Of a stretch of 51,034 nt of DNA, positions 26,506-34,804 are shown one piece after another; within the stretch, counting starts at the first letter, position 1; each line of letters opens with the position of its first letter. Under the pieces are notes generated by a model that was not told where the DNA came from, ran no database searches, and was given only the letters and a program-made list of their open reading frames with translations. Source of the stretch: DYMC01 sp035406705 (GTDB taxonomy: Bacteria > Verrucomicrobiota > Lentisphaeria > Victivallales > GWF2-50-93); NCBI GenBank assembly GCA_964426675.1, contig CAYRRM010000022.1, forward strand, positions 1-51,034, given 5' to 3'. A program made the position numbers and the translations under genes.

Positions 26506-27159
26506 ATGAAAAAAGCATTAATTACCTGGGGTGGATGGGATGGGCACGAACCCGAACAATGTGCAAAAATTTTTAAAGACGTTCTTGAAAAAGAAGGATT
26601 TTATGTGGATTTCTATAATTCACTTGAACCTCTGGCTGATAAGGAAAAATTGAAGTCCTTTGATTTGATTATCCCGGTATGGACAATGGCTGAAATCACA
26701 AAAGAACAATCAGAAGGCCTCCTCGATGCGGTAAAAAATGGAAGCGGAATCGCTGGATGGCATGGGGGAATGGGCGATTCATTCCGCACAAATACTGAAT
26801 ACCAATTTATGGTAGGAGGGCAATGGGTGGCTCATCCAGGAGGAATAATAGATTATGACGTAAAAATAAAGAAGAAGACAGACCCTATAGTAAAGGGTTT
26901 AAAAGATTTTAAAATGCATTCTGAACAATACTATATGCATGTTGACCCCGGAGTAGAAGTCCTTGCCACAACAAAATTTTCAGGAGAGCATTGCGAATGG
27001 ATTGATGGAGTTATAATGCCTGTCGCATGGAAAAAGAAATACGGACAGGGAAGAGTATTTTATTCCTCTCTTGGACATCTTGCAAAGGATTTCGAAGTTT
27101 TCGAAGCCAAAGAAATTATGCGCAGAGGAATGCTCTGGGCAGCAAAATCATTAAATTAA
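26506..27159 (+). CDS. ThuA domain protein
   Basis: 217 residues, a whole ThuA-like (class I glutamine amidotransferase-like fold) domain. It starts ALITWGGWDGHEPEQCAKIF, with the GGWDGHEP pattern of the family, and continues AGWHGGMGDSFRTNTEYQFMVGGQWVAHPG and FYSSLGHLAKDFE. The family is often found with Gfo/Idh/MocA genes in sugar loci, as here; 3-keto-sugar metabolism has been suggested for such pairs in the literature I recall. Catalytic role not assigned. SD AAGGAA lies before the ATG; no signal peptide. Confidence 0.88.
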   Translation: MKKALITWGGWDGHEPEQCAKIFKDVLEKEGFYVDFYNSLEPLADKEKLKSFDLIIPVWTMAEITKEQSEGLLDAVKNGSGIAGWHGGMGDSFRTNTEYQFMVGGQWVAHPGGIIDYDVKIKKKTDPIVKGLKDFKMHSEQYYMHVDPGVEVLATTKFSGEHCEWIDGVIMPVAWKKKYGQGRVFYSSLGHLAKDFEVFEAKEIMRRGMLWAAKSLN

Positions 27160-27197
27160 ATTTTAATTATGAATAAAAAAAATAAGGAGATTGTACC

Positions 27198-28235
27198 TTG
27201 AATAAAAAATTCAAAAACGCTTCCGATATAAAAGTTGGTGTAGTAGGTTATGGCGGCGCTTTCAACATGGGAAAAGTTCATCTCGATGAAATGAAAAAAG
27301 CCGGAATGACACCTTACGCAGTTGCAGAAATAGATGAAACGCGTCTAAAAGTAGCTGAAAATGATTTCCCTGGAATAGAAACATATAACTCTGTAGATAA
27401 ACTCCTCAAAAATTCAGACGTTGATATCCTTGCAATCATCACTCCACACAATACCCATGCAGAAATCGCAATAAAATGTCTGCGCGCAGGAAAAGGTGTA
27501 ATATGTGAAAAACCATTCGCCATAAATACTTCAGAATGTGACTCTATGATAAAAGAAGCAAGAAAAAGACGATTACTACTCAGTACATATCATAATAGAC
27601 ATTGGGATGGTTGCATAGTTCACGCATTAAAAGTAATTAACAGTGGAGTTTTGGGAGATGTAATTCGTATAGAAGCCCATATGGGCTCATGGTCGTGTCC
27701 CGGTAATTGGTGGCGCTCAAGTAAGACTATTTCAGGTGGAATTCTTTATGATTGGGGGGTTCATCTCCTTGAATATTCCCTCCAAATTTTGGAAAATGCA
27801 AAAATCACAGAAATTTCTGGTTTTGCTCATAAAGGTTTCTGGGCCGAAAAAACAAAATGGAAAAGTGACACAAATGAAGATGAAGCTTTTGCTGTCGTAC
27901 GATTTGATACAGGGCAATGGTTAACTCTTATGATTTCAAGTATAGATTCAAAACCCAAAGAGGGATGGTTAGAAATTACTGGAACAAAAGGTAGTTATGT
28001 AATGGATGGAGGCACATGGAAGCTCATTACACATAAAGAAGATATCACTGTAATTGAAACAGGAAAGAATCCTCCAAATGAAGGATGGAAATTATATCAA
28101 AATATAGCCAATCACCTTGTAAAAGGAGAAAAACTCATCATAACTCCAGAATGGGCGAGACGACCAATACATATCATCGAGTTAGCTTGTATCAGCGCAG
28201 AAAAGAATAAAACCATCAAAGCAAAATATGAATAA
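27198..28235 (+). CDS. Gfo/Idh/MocA family oxidoreductase
   Basis: 345 residues. Rossmann start KVGVVGYGGAFNMGKVH, then ITPHNTHAEIAIKCLRAGKGVICEKPFAINTSE with the catalytic-lysine motif, and SGGILYDWGVHLLEYSLQIL in the C-terminal domain. The start codon is TTG, 7 bases after AAGGAGA (27184-27190); its first residues parallel those of the 25366 gene (NKKFK/NKKFN). Second oxidoreductase of the locus, so a two-step conversion of one sugar is plausible but not shown. Confidence 0.9.
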   Translation: MNKKFKNASDIKVGVVGYGGAFNMGKVHLDEMKKAGMTPYAVAEIDETRLKVAENDFPGIETYNSVDKLLKNSDVDILAIITPHNTHAEIAIKCLRAGKGVICEKPFAINTSECDSMIKEARKRRLLLSTYHNRHWDGCIVHALKVINSGVLGDVIRIEAHMGSWSCPGNWWRSSKTISGGILYDWGVHLLEYSLQILENAKITEISGFAHKGFWAEKTKWKSDTNEDEAFAVVRFDTGQWLTLMISSIDSKPKEGWLEITGTKGSYVMDGGTWKLITHKEDITVIETGKNPPNEGWKLYQNIANHLVKGEKLIITPEWARRPIHIIELACISAEKNKTIKAKYE

Positions 28236-28429
28236 ATTTTATATTAACATCCCCTATGCTAAACACAAAAAAAAGCAAATGTAAAACTTTAAATTAAATT
28301 TAATAAAAAAACACATTCCAATCTAAAATACTTTTAGACCGTTCCAAAAATAAAATATAAAAAAAAAGTTGAATTTATTTCGAGCGATATTAGTTTAAAG
28401 CAAAGAAAAAAAATAGGAGATTTTTATCT

Positions 28430-29083
28430 ATGAAAAAAATTATTACAGCAGCGATTACTCTGGTAGTGGCATTTTCAATCATGGCAGCGGATTATATCTG
28501 GATTGAGGGAGAATCCGCAACAAAAACTAATCTAACTGCCAACATCTGGTTAAAAGGAGACAATCCAAAACTTCTTAGTGCAGGAGATGCCTTCGCTTGC
28601 CTGAATACAAAAGCAGATCTACCAAGTCCTGGTTTCGTATTATGGAAATTCAATGCTCCAAAGGCCGGAACTTATCACGTATACTTCAGGCATGCTTATA
28701 AGGGGCATTTAGGGAAAATGAGATATCGTTTTGTAAAATTAGGTCCAGATGGAAGCCCAATAGCAAAACCCGGACCAGAAGAGGGCTGGATAGATTTCGA
28801 TCTCGATGCAAAAGTTATGGACCAAATTCCAATTGGACAATGGAGAACAGTTGAATGGACAAGACAAGCCCCTGCAAATCTGGAAGAAGGCTCATATTTA
28901 ATGGATCTTCAGGTTTTAGATGTTCATCCATCAAAAATTGAAGAAGGAGGCAAAGCCCCAATCTGGACAATGATTGATGTAATCTGTCTTACGCCAGAAC
29001 CGTTTACCCCTGCTGGTGCAACAAAACCCGGTGAAACACCAACTACAGGTGGTGGTACAACCGGCGGAGCTGACTATTATTGA
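28430..29083 (+). CDS. Secreted protein, carbohydrate-binding-like, 217 residues
   Basis: A signal peptide is clear (MKKIITAAITLVVAFSIMA, cleavage near AMAA/D). The mature part begins DYIWIEGESAT and contains GFVLWKFNAPKAGTYHVYFRHAY, a beta-sandwich pattern resembling family 35-like carbohydrate-binding modules, then a Thr/Gly-rich tail (PGETPTTGGGTTGGADYY). No catalytic motif is seen. Strong AGGAGA ribosome binding site. Stands alone between the oxidoreductases and the glycosidase and ends in a terminator, so it may be highly expressed on its own. Function inferred only. Confidence 0.6.
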   Translation: MKKIITAAITLVVAFSIMAADYIWIEGESATKTNLTANIWLKGDNPKLLSAGDAFACLNTKADLPSPGFVLWKFNAPKAGTYHVYFRHAYKGHLGKMRYRFVKLGPDGSPIAKPGPEEGWIDFDLDAKVMDQIPIGQWRTVEWTRQAPANLEEGSYLMDLQVLDVHPSKIEEGGKAPIWTMIDVICLTPEPFTPAGATKPGETPTTGGGTTGGADYY

Positions 29084-29102
29084 TTAAAACACCCTCTCAT
29101 CA

Positions 29103-29154
29103 GCGCTGCGAACTTCTCCCCCATCATCTGGAGTAAATTCGCAGCGCATTTTTG
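29103..29154 (+). terminator. Terminator built from palindrome half-sites
   Basis: GCGCTGCGAA (29103-29112) pairs perfectly with TTCGCAGCGC (29138-29147) around a 25-base loop and is followed by ATTTTTG. It begins 20 bases after the stop codon of the secreted protein. The inner arms TGCGAA/TTCGCA match the dispersed palindrome. Confidence 0.75.
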
Positions 29155-29188
29155 AAAGTTAAACATAGTAAACTAAAGGAAGATTCTT

Positions 29189-32050
29189 ATGAAAATCTGT
29201 TTATCACTCGCTTTTTCCCTACTCCTATCGTTAATTGCTAAAGCTGATTTTACCCCAATTCCCCTCGAAAAATTCTGCAACAGAGAATTGGTGGATAATA
29301 CCCCAGAAGGAGATGGAAAAGGAGGATGGACAGACCAGGGAAAAGATAATTCACTTACAGGATTTCCAACTGGAAAAGTTGAATTTAAAGGGATTCCTTT
29401 CATCATACCATCAAGCGGAAATGCTGCAATCATGTTTGCCGGAAATAAACTCAGACATTTGAATTTGCTTTCTGAAATATCAATTGATATACCGGCAAAT
29501 ACTAAAGGAAATAATATTTATCTTTTGGCTGTTTCTGCATGGGGAGCACCTGCAGATAAAGAAGCCGCAAAATTAATTGCGAAATTCACAAATGGAGAAA
29601 GTGAAGAATTCCCAATAATCTATCAACAACATGTGTCAAATTTCTGGTGGGATGGAAAAGATTTACAAAAATCAGTAGTAGCATGGAAAGGAAAAAACGG
29701 CCTCGGAGTAGATATTTGCGCCTATCTAATACCTCTCAGCCCAAAGTATGTAACTAACGACGCTACAATTTCGAAAATCACAATCAAAGCAGATACATCT
29801 CTTGATCCTTCTCTGGCTATCCTTGGACTTACAATAGGGACAAAGACGGCAAAGGAAATTTTACCTCCTCCTATGTCATGGAAAGCTTGGGAAGACAATA
29901 ATACTGATGGTTGGTTCACTATATCAAATAAATACGACGATGCTTCCACCCCGGCTTTCTGGGAAGAAGCCTTTGATTTTTTTAAGAATCCTGCAGGTTC
30001 CCTGGGATGGACTGTCGCAAAAGGAGAAAATTTTGAATTTGAAAAAGCACCAGGAAAACCTGTAAAATTTAAAGGTATAACTATATGCGGAGCAGGCTTT
30101 TATCCATTCAAAACCCAAACCGAACAATACGCTAAAATCCTCAGAAAATTCGGTTTTAATCAAGTCCGATATCATTCAATATTTGATGTTTTACTGGAAG
30201 AAAAAGGAGGATTTAAAATTCCCGAGTATAATAAATCAAGACTTGATAAGTTTGACAAATATTTTGCAGATTTGAAAAAAGCCGGAATCTATGTCAGGGC
30301 ATCGGCTTTATTTGGAACGCGATGGGCGCCCGAAACAGGAGTAAAAGATGCAGATAAAATACCTTCTTTAAATAATGTGCAATACATCTTTGATGAAAAA
30401 CACCAGGAACTTTATCTGAAAGCATTAAGGGCATTTTTTGAACACAAAAATCCATATACGGGATTGCGTTACGCAGATGACCCGGCTTTTCATATGTTTA
30501 AGATAGTTAACGAATCAAGTTTATTCTTTAACTCTACTTCAGGATTACCAGGATATTATGCAGTAAAATTTCAGGATAAATATAACGATTGGTTAAAGAA
30601 AAAATATAAAAATGATATAAAACTCCTGGATGCATGGCAAGTAAAAGGAGAAAGTACCCCATTAAGCTCTTCTGAATCATTGTCAAAAGGAACAATAGCA
30701 CTAATTGGTACACATGACCTGGCAAGACTTCCAGCAAAGTTTAAATTTCGTGCTATGGATCAAACAAAATTCTATTACGAAATGGAACTTGCATGGTTCA
30801 AAAAAGTTCGTGATACCATTAGGAGCACCGGAAGCAAGGCACTCGTTCAGGGATCTTCATGGGGAGGACCAGGTTATTTGCAGGAAATTCAATCAGCTGT
30901 AAATGCAAATCTTGATTATCACGGTAAACACACATATTGGCTACATCCACATGGAGGATGGTCTCCTCAGGAGGCGCTCTTCCCAAATAGACCTATAGTA
31001 GAACATCCCTTTGACCATTTGCTTCTTTGTGCTTATCAACATGTCGCCGGAATTCCTTTTGTAATAACAGAATGGAACTTTTGCTATCCCAATGATTACA
31101 TACTCGATGCCGCTCCTTTCATGGCTATCTACGGCGCATTGCAAAACATCGCAGCAAATAATAGATTTGTAGCTGATTTACCAGAAATAGGCGCTAGAAA
31201 AACAGACTTTTTCTCTATCTTTAACACTCCTACAGGGCTAGCCGTAGAACCCATATCTTATAACATATACGTTCGTGGAGATGTAAAAGAAGCTCCAATA
31301 ATATATGTCAAAAGCATTGCAGGAGAAAAACTTCACGATCCTGATAGGGAAAAAGACTCTACAAGAGAAGAAAGTGAGAATAGATTTTATATGAAATTCA
31401 GCGGACAGAATGTACCTAACGCAACCATGCTTGTTGGAGGAGTAAGATTAACTCTCGATGAAAAAAAATTCCCTCCAATCTGGAAAAAAGATATATTCGA
31501 ACAAAATTTTGATGAAAAAAATAAAATTATCAAATCAGCAACCGGTGAAGTAGAATGGGATTATGGAAAAAGACAGATCCTGGTAAATACTCCTAAAACA
31601 AAATTAATTCTTGGATTTCTGGGAACAGAAAATCAACTCGGCTCCTTGAATATGAAAAGTAGTAAGGCATACGGCGTAATAGGTATGACAAGCATTGATA
31701 ATCAACCCCTTGAAAATTCAAAAAAAATTCTCATCACAATCACAGGAAGAGACAGACATACTGGACAGGAATTACAATATCTTCAAAGAAACGGAGAAAT
31801 CATAGATAAATATGAATCTTTCTGTATGAAAAAAGTTGGAGGTCCACCACTAATCTATGAACCAGTTGAGCTAAATTTTTCAATGAAAAATTCAAACGAT
31901 GGAGAATGGAAACTCATTCCTCTCGACCTATCAGGAAGACCTCGCACGGAGAAAATTAAAACTATTAAATCAGAAGCAAATAATATATCTGCAAAAATTA
32001 CAAATAAAGAATATGAATCTCTGAATTTTATCCTTGAAAAAACAAAATGA
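29189..32050 (+). CDS. Secreted clan-A glycoside hydrolase, 953 residues
   Basis: Signal peptide MKICLSLAFSLLLSLIAKA, then an N-terminal beta domain (about 20-230), and a TIM-barrel region starting FKGITICGAGFYPF. The pair expected for retaining clan A enzymes is present: acid/base Glu442 in FKIVNESSLF and nucleophile Glu628 in FVITEWNF. A C-terminal beta domain (about 690-950) follows. It should cleave a polysaccharide or glycan outside the cytoplasm; the GH family is not certain. A one-mismatch palindrome copy lies at 29578-29590. Good AAGGAAG ribosome binding site. Part of the sugar locus. Confidence 0.8.
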   Translation: MKICLSLAFSLLLSLIAKADFTPIPLEKFCNRELVDNTPEGDGKGGWTDQGKDNSLTGFPTGKVEFKGIPFIIPSSGNAAIMFAGNKLRHLNLLSEISIDIPANTKGNNIYLLAVSAWGAPADKEAAKLIAKFTNGESEEFPIIYQQHVSNFWWDGKDLQKSVVAWKGKNGLGVDICAYLIPLSPKYVTNDATISKITIKADTSLDPSLAILGLTIGTKTAKEILPPPMSWKAWEDNNTDGWFTISNKYDDASTPAFWEEAFDFFKNPAGSLGWTVAKGENFEFEKAPGKPVKFKGITICGAGFYPFKTQTEQYAKILRKFGFNQVRYHSIFDVLLEEKGGFKIPEYNKSRLDKFDKYFADLKKAGIYVRASALFGTRWAPETGVKDADKIPSLNNVQYIFDEKHQELYLKALRAFFEHKNPYTGLRYADDPAFHMFKIVNESSLFFNSTSGLPGYYAVKFQDKYNDWLKKKYKNDIKLLDAWQVKGESTPLSSSESLSKGTIALIGTHDLARLPAKFKFRAMDQTKFYYEMELAWFKKVRDTIRSTGSKALVQGSSWGGPGYLQEIQSAVNANLDYHGKHTYWLHPHGGWSPQEALFPNRPIVEHPFDHLLLCAYQHVAGIPFVITEWNFCYPNDYILDAAPFMAIYGALQNIAANNRFVADLPEIGARKTDFFSIFNTPTGLAVEPISYNIYVRGDVKEAPIIYVKSIAGEKLHDPDREKDSTREESENRFYMKFSGQNVPNATMLVGGVRLTLDEKKFPPIWKKDIFEQNFDEKNKIIKSATGEVEWDYGKRQILVNTPKTKLILGFLGTENQLGSLNMKSSKAYGVIGMTSIDNQPLENSKKILITITGRDRHTGQELQYLQRNGEIIDKYESFCMKKVGGPPLIYEPVELNFSMKNSNDGEWKLIPLDLSGRPRTEKIKTIKSEANNISAKITNKEYESLNFILEKTK

Positions 32051-32082
32051 ATTTTGCTTTTTAACCAGAGGGGAGATAAAAA

Positions 32083-32769
32083 ATGAAAGCAAAAAATTCA
32101 TTTACTCTCATTGAACTATTGGTAGTCGTTGCCATCCTAACAATTCTCATCGCTCTATTCTTACCAGCCCTTTCAAAAGCCAGAGAAACTGCAAGAGCTA
32201 TTTACTGCGCAAATAACTTAAAACAAAGCAGTCTTATCTGGAATATGTATGCAAATGACTACAAAGGATGGTGGCCGGCTCCATGGGATGTGCACTTTCC
32301 AACCCCCTACGCCTTCCGCTACTATTGGCAATGGTCATATCTTATGGGATTCCTTTATGGCGCACCATACACTCTTCCCGACCCCCTCCCTGAGTGGCCT
32401 AGTGGACCGCCTACATCACCAACTCGAACACCCACTCTTTTCTGTCCGACAATTTTAAAAATGAGCTCCATCAGTGCTCCCTTTACCAGTTACTCATATG
32501 CCATAATGGCTCGTGATAATGTATGGGGATCATATAGTATAGCTGGCCATCCCTATCTTTACAGAATGAAAAATCCCGCTATGATTTTTCATCTCGCTGA
32601 CTGGGCTGGTATCCCAAGTGAAATACCAAATGGAAATATGTGGTTTGCCTATGGAGGAGTAAGAACAGCCCCACATAAACGTAGGACAAATATGCTTTTC
32701 TGTGATGGTCATGTTCTGAGTATCACTCAAACAGAAGAAAAACCTGAAAATTTCAAAAGCGAAGATTAA
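32083..32769 (+). CDS. Pseudopilin-like protein (prepilin-type N terminus, DGHV tail)
   Basis: 228 residues. The N terminus KAKNSFTLIELLVVVAIL is a type IV/II pilin-like leader and hydrophobic helix, with Glu5 after the expected cleavage site, but the residue before Phe is Ser rather than the usual Gly. The C terminus CDGHVLSI matches the common DGH motif of the large PVC family of such proteins. The middle is Trp/Tyr/Pro-rich. Role unknown; often found in tens of copies near glycosidase and sulfatase genes. Starts 32 bases after the glycosidase. Confidence 0.85.
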   Translation: MKAKNSFTLIELLVVVAILTILIALFLPALSKARETARAIYCANNLKQSSLIWNMYANDYKGWWPAPWDVHFPTPYAFRYYWQWSYLMGFLYGAPYTLPDPLPEWPSGPPTSPTRTPTLFCPTILKMSSISAPFTSYSYAIMARDNVWGSYSIAGHPYLYRMKNPAMIFHLADWAGIPSEIPNGNMWFAYGGVRTAPHKRRTNMLFCDGHVLSITQTEEKPENFKSED

Positions 32770-32778
32770 GTTGTACTC

Positions 32779-33053
32779 TTATGACGACAAAAGCTATCGA
32801 AGAGGTCTGAATCTGGAAGGCGGTGAACCAAAAAATTTCTTAAATTCCCTGCTGAGATGATATTGATTAGAATAAGATAGTCTCTCAGAAATTTCAGAAA
32901 GCTTCATATCTGTATTCCTGAGCCAATACATTGCTTTAGACATTCGTATATTAGTATAATATTCCTTGGGAGACATAGAAAATTTTGCCTTAAAAATCTG
33001 TCGCATCCTTGATTCACTCAAGGCCACTTCCTTTGAAAGGCTCGCTATTCTCA
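32779..33053. repeat. 275-bp direct repeat, copy 1 (AraC 3' end)
   Basis: Same as 34530-34804 with three mismatches near the end (33021-33042); the match stops abruptly on both sides. Covers the stop region and the last 87 codons of the AraC gene. Confidence 0.9.
32794..33053 (-). pseudogene. Truncated AraC-type regulator, C-terminal helix-turn-helix only
   Basis: The last 87 or so residues of an AraC family DNA-binding domain (SLSKEVALSESRMRQIFKAK through FFGSPPSRFRPLR), identical over almost the whole length to the intact gene at 34545-35348. The sensing domain is missing. The open frame runs a few codons further to an ATG at 33072 but those residues are unrelated. A recent duplicated fragment, probably not functional, though a free HTH could in principle be made. 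Confidence 0.8.
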
Positions 33054-33072
33054 ATTTTAGGCTCAAGTGCAA

Positions 33073-33388
33073 AAATTTTAATCGGGTATATCGATATTCC
33101 TTGCAGTTCAGACCATTTTGCTGGCGGGATTATACTACATAACTAATTACTTGTAAAATGTTTATATAATATTTTTTGAAATTTTCAGTAAAGCCAACTT
33201 AAATAAATCGTCGAAATGAGTTGAACAAAAAAGACATATTTTATTGTGAAAAATTGCCGAAAACACGGCAAACGGAAATTTTAAGGAATTTAAACAATAA
33301 AAACGATGGATAGCCACGTGTTCAACTCAAATTCAGACGGAATTTTGCAATCAGCGTGAGCTTGCTTATGGTATATACTGATGGAAAA
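33073..33388. other. Non-coding stretch with repeat and small hairpin
   Basis: Contains a small inverted repeat TTGCCG-AAAACA-CGGCAA (33254-33271) and the direct repeat at 33284-33332. No ORF with a ribosome binding site is seen. Confidence 0.5.
33284..33332. repeat. 48-bp direct repeat, copy 1
   Basis: Matches 34302-34349 with about four substitutions and one indel (core AACAATAAAAACGAT). The pair brackets the three small genes at 33389-34145. Confidence 0.8.
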
Positions 33389-33814
33389 TCAAATTTTAAG
33401 TCGATTAGCTTCCACCTTCCTTTTAACCCACTCCGTCTCCTGATAATGTTCGTCATCGAAGTCCCAGACAATGCCATCTTTTGAAAGGCAAAAATCGGCT
33501 ATAATCAAGTCTTGAACGTCTTTTCTCCGGCGAAACTTCCTTCCCATGAGCACAATGGATTTCCTGCTTATATTGTTGAATGCCACCCTTCCCCTCGGAA
33601 CATCTTCATATTCCTCTCCCACCCAGGCAGGATTCATAGCCTGGACTTCCCTCCACTGCTCATAGTGGGAGCCTGTATGGATTTTGAAGCATCCGTAAGT
33701 CTCCGCCTTTTCTAAGGGGGTCTTAATGGAATAGATTTTCGGAGCTCTACTGTTTTTTGTGTCAATCCAGAATATACCCACGAAAATTGATTGATCAGAT
33801 GTCTTTCTTTTCAT
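33389..33814 (-). CDS. Conserved-looking hypothetical protein, 141 residues
   Basis: Starts 9 bases after AAGGAGA. It begins MKRKTSDQSIFVGIFWID and has YGCFKIHTGSHYEQW, EYEDVPRGRVAFNN and DDEHYQE; the spacing of SHYE, PRGRV and HY resembles a small uncharacterised family I have seen in Firmicutes and PVC genomes, but I cannot name it. No signal peptide or membrane segment. It follows two tiny ORFs and lies between the direct repeats, suggesting a mobile or duplicated cassette. Higher G+C than the core genes. Confidence 0.65.
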   Translation of the reverse strand: MKRKTSDQSIFVGIFWIDTKNSRAPKIYSIKTPLEKAETYGCFKIHTGSHYEQWREVQAMNPAWVGEEYEDVPRGRVAFNNISRKSIVLMGRKFRRRKDVQDLIIADFCLSKDGIVWDFDDEHYQETEWVKRKVEANRLKI

Positions 33815-33832
33815 AGATAATCTCCTTTATTC

Positions 33833-34000
33833 TTAAGTTCCTGTTCCGATGTTTTCGGAATCTAGTCTCCTGATTTTGCTGAGACGACTGCTGTCTCCAG
33901 TTGTTCTGGCTCTGAATTGAAGGATTTCTTTGTCTCCACAGCCACCGAAGGCTCCGAAGTTCCGCAAAACAAGCCCGAGTCCGAAAATCAGAAATGTAAT
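33833..34000 (-). CDS. Possible small membrane ORF, about 55 residues
   Basis: An open frame between the 47-residue ORF and the 141-residue gene. It reads ITFLIFGLGLVLRNFGAFGG, one likely membrane segment, then a polar tail ending DSENIGTGT. It has no ATG/GTG/TTG at its 5' end; ATT (34000) or CTG (33991) would have to serve, so it may be a decayed gene or a frameshifted continuation. The composition looks coding. Confidence 0.3.
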   Translation of the reverse strand: MTFLIFGLGLVLRNFGAFGGCGDKEILQFRARTTGDSSRLSKIRRLDSENIGTGT

Positions 34001-34001
34001 A

Positions 34002-34145
34002 TCACTCAGCGAAGATGTCTATAAGCTTGCCCGGTTTTAGGCCTTTCGGACCGTCGGAATTCCAGGATACCGCAAAAGCCAACCTTACAAGTAGAGATAT
34101 ACAAACGGCAACAAAGCAGAGAGGAATGCGAGAATACTCATCCAT
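34002..34145 (-). CDS. Possible small membrane or secreted protein, 47 residues
   Basis: ATG at 34145 preceded by GAGGAAA. It reads MDEYSRIPLCFVAVCISLLV and continues RLAFAVSWNSDGPKG to IDIFAE: one hydrophobic segment with a possible signal-peptidase site after AFA. First of the putative three-gene cluster ending at 33389. I do not recognise it. The plus-strand frame opposite is its shadow. Confidence 0.45.
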   Translation of the reverse strand: MDEYSRIPLCFVAVCISLLVRLAFAVSWNSDGPKGLKPGKLIDIFAE

Positions 34146-34529
34146 TTTCCTCACCCTACCTGCCACTACCCCTCTTTTTTTCTATACTTTTATGCTTACG
34201 AGGTAAGAGGCAATCCTTAATATAACTTACTAAAATAGACTGGAATCTTTAAAAGTCAAGCGCGGATTAAAAAAATCAAAAAATCTTTTCAAAAACTTTA
34301 GAGGAATTCAAACAATAAAAACGATGAATAGCCGCGTGTTTAATCAAAATTGATTTATGGACTGAAAATTTTTCTGTACCATACGGTTGAATTAAGAAGC
34401 CAGATTGGCGTACCATCCTTGCGCGGCTTTTAGAAAATTCTACGGCAAAATGTAGCCTCCCCAGCACCAGAGAGAGCAACAAGATTCTACTCTTGCTTTC
34501 AACTTAAATACCAACTGCTTCTTTTTGGT
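34146..34529. other. Non-coding stretch with direct repeat
   Basis: Upstream region of the small-gene cluster. It holds the second copy of the 48-bp repeat (34302-34349) and otherwise shows no ORF with a ribosome binding site. Confidence 0.5.
34302..34349. repeat. 48-bp direct repeat, copy 2
   Basis: See 33284-33332; same orientation, offset 1,018 bases. Confidence 0.8.
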
Positions 34530-34804
34530 TTATGACGACAAAAGCTATCGAAGAGGTCTGAATCTGGAAGGCGGTGAACCAAAAAATTTCTTAAATTCCC
34601 TGCTGAGATGATATTGATTAGAATAAGATAGTCTCTCAGAAATTTCAGAAAGCTTCATATCTGTATTCCTGAGCCAATACATTGCTTTAGACATTCGTAT
34701 ATTAGTATAATATTCCTTGGGAGACATAGAAAATTTTGCCTTAAAAATCTGTCGCATCCTTGATTCACTCAAAGCCACTTCCTTTGAAAGGCTGACTATT
34801 CTCA
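34530..34804. repeat. 275-bp direct repeat, copy 2 (inside intact AraC gene)
   Basis: See 32779-33053; same orientation, offset 1,751 bases. Confidence 0.9.

Noticed and set aside
34015..34206. Plus-strand frame of 63 residues
   Set aside because: Shadow of the minus-strand 47-residue ORF, which has the better start and a hydrophobic segment.
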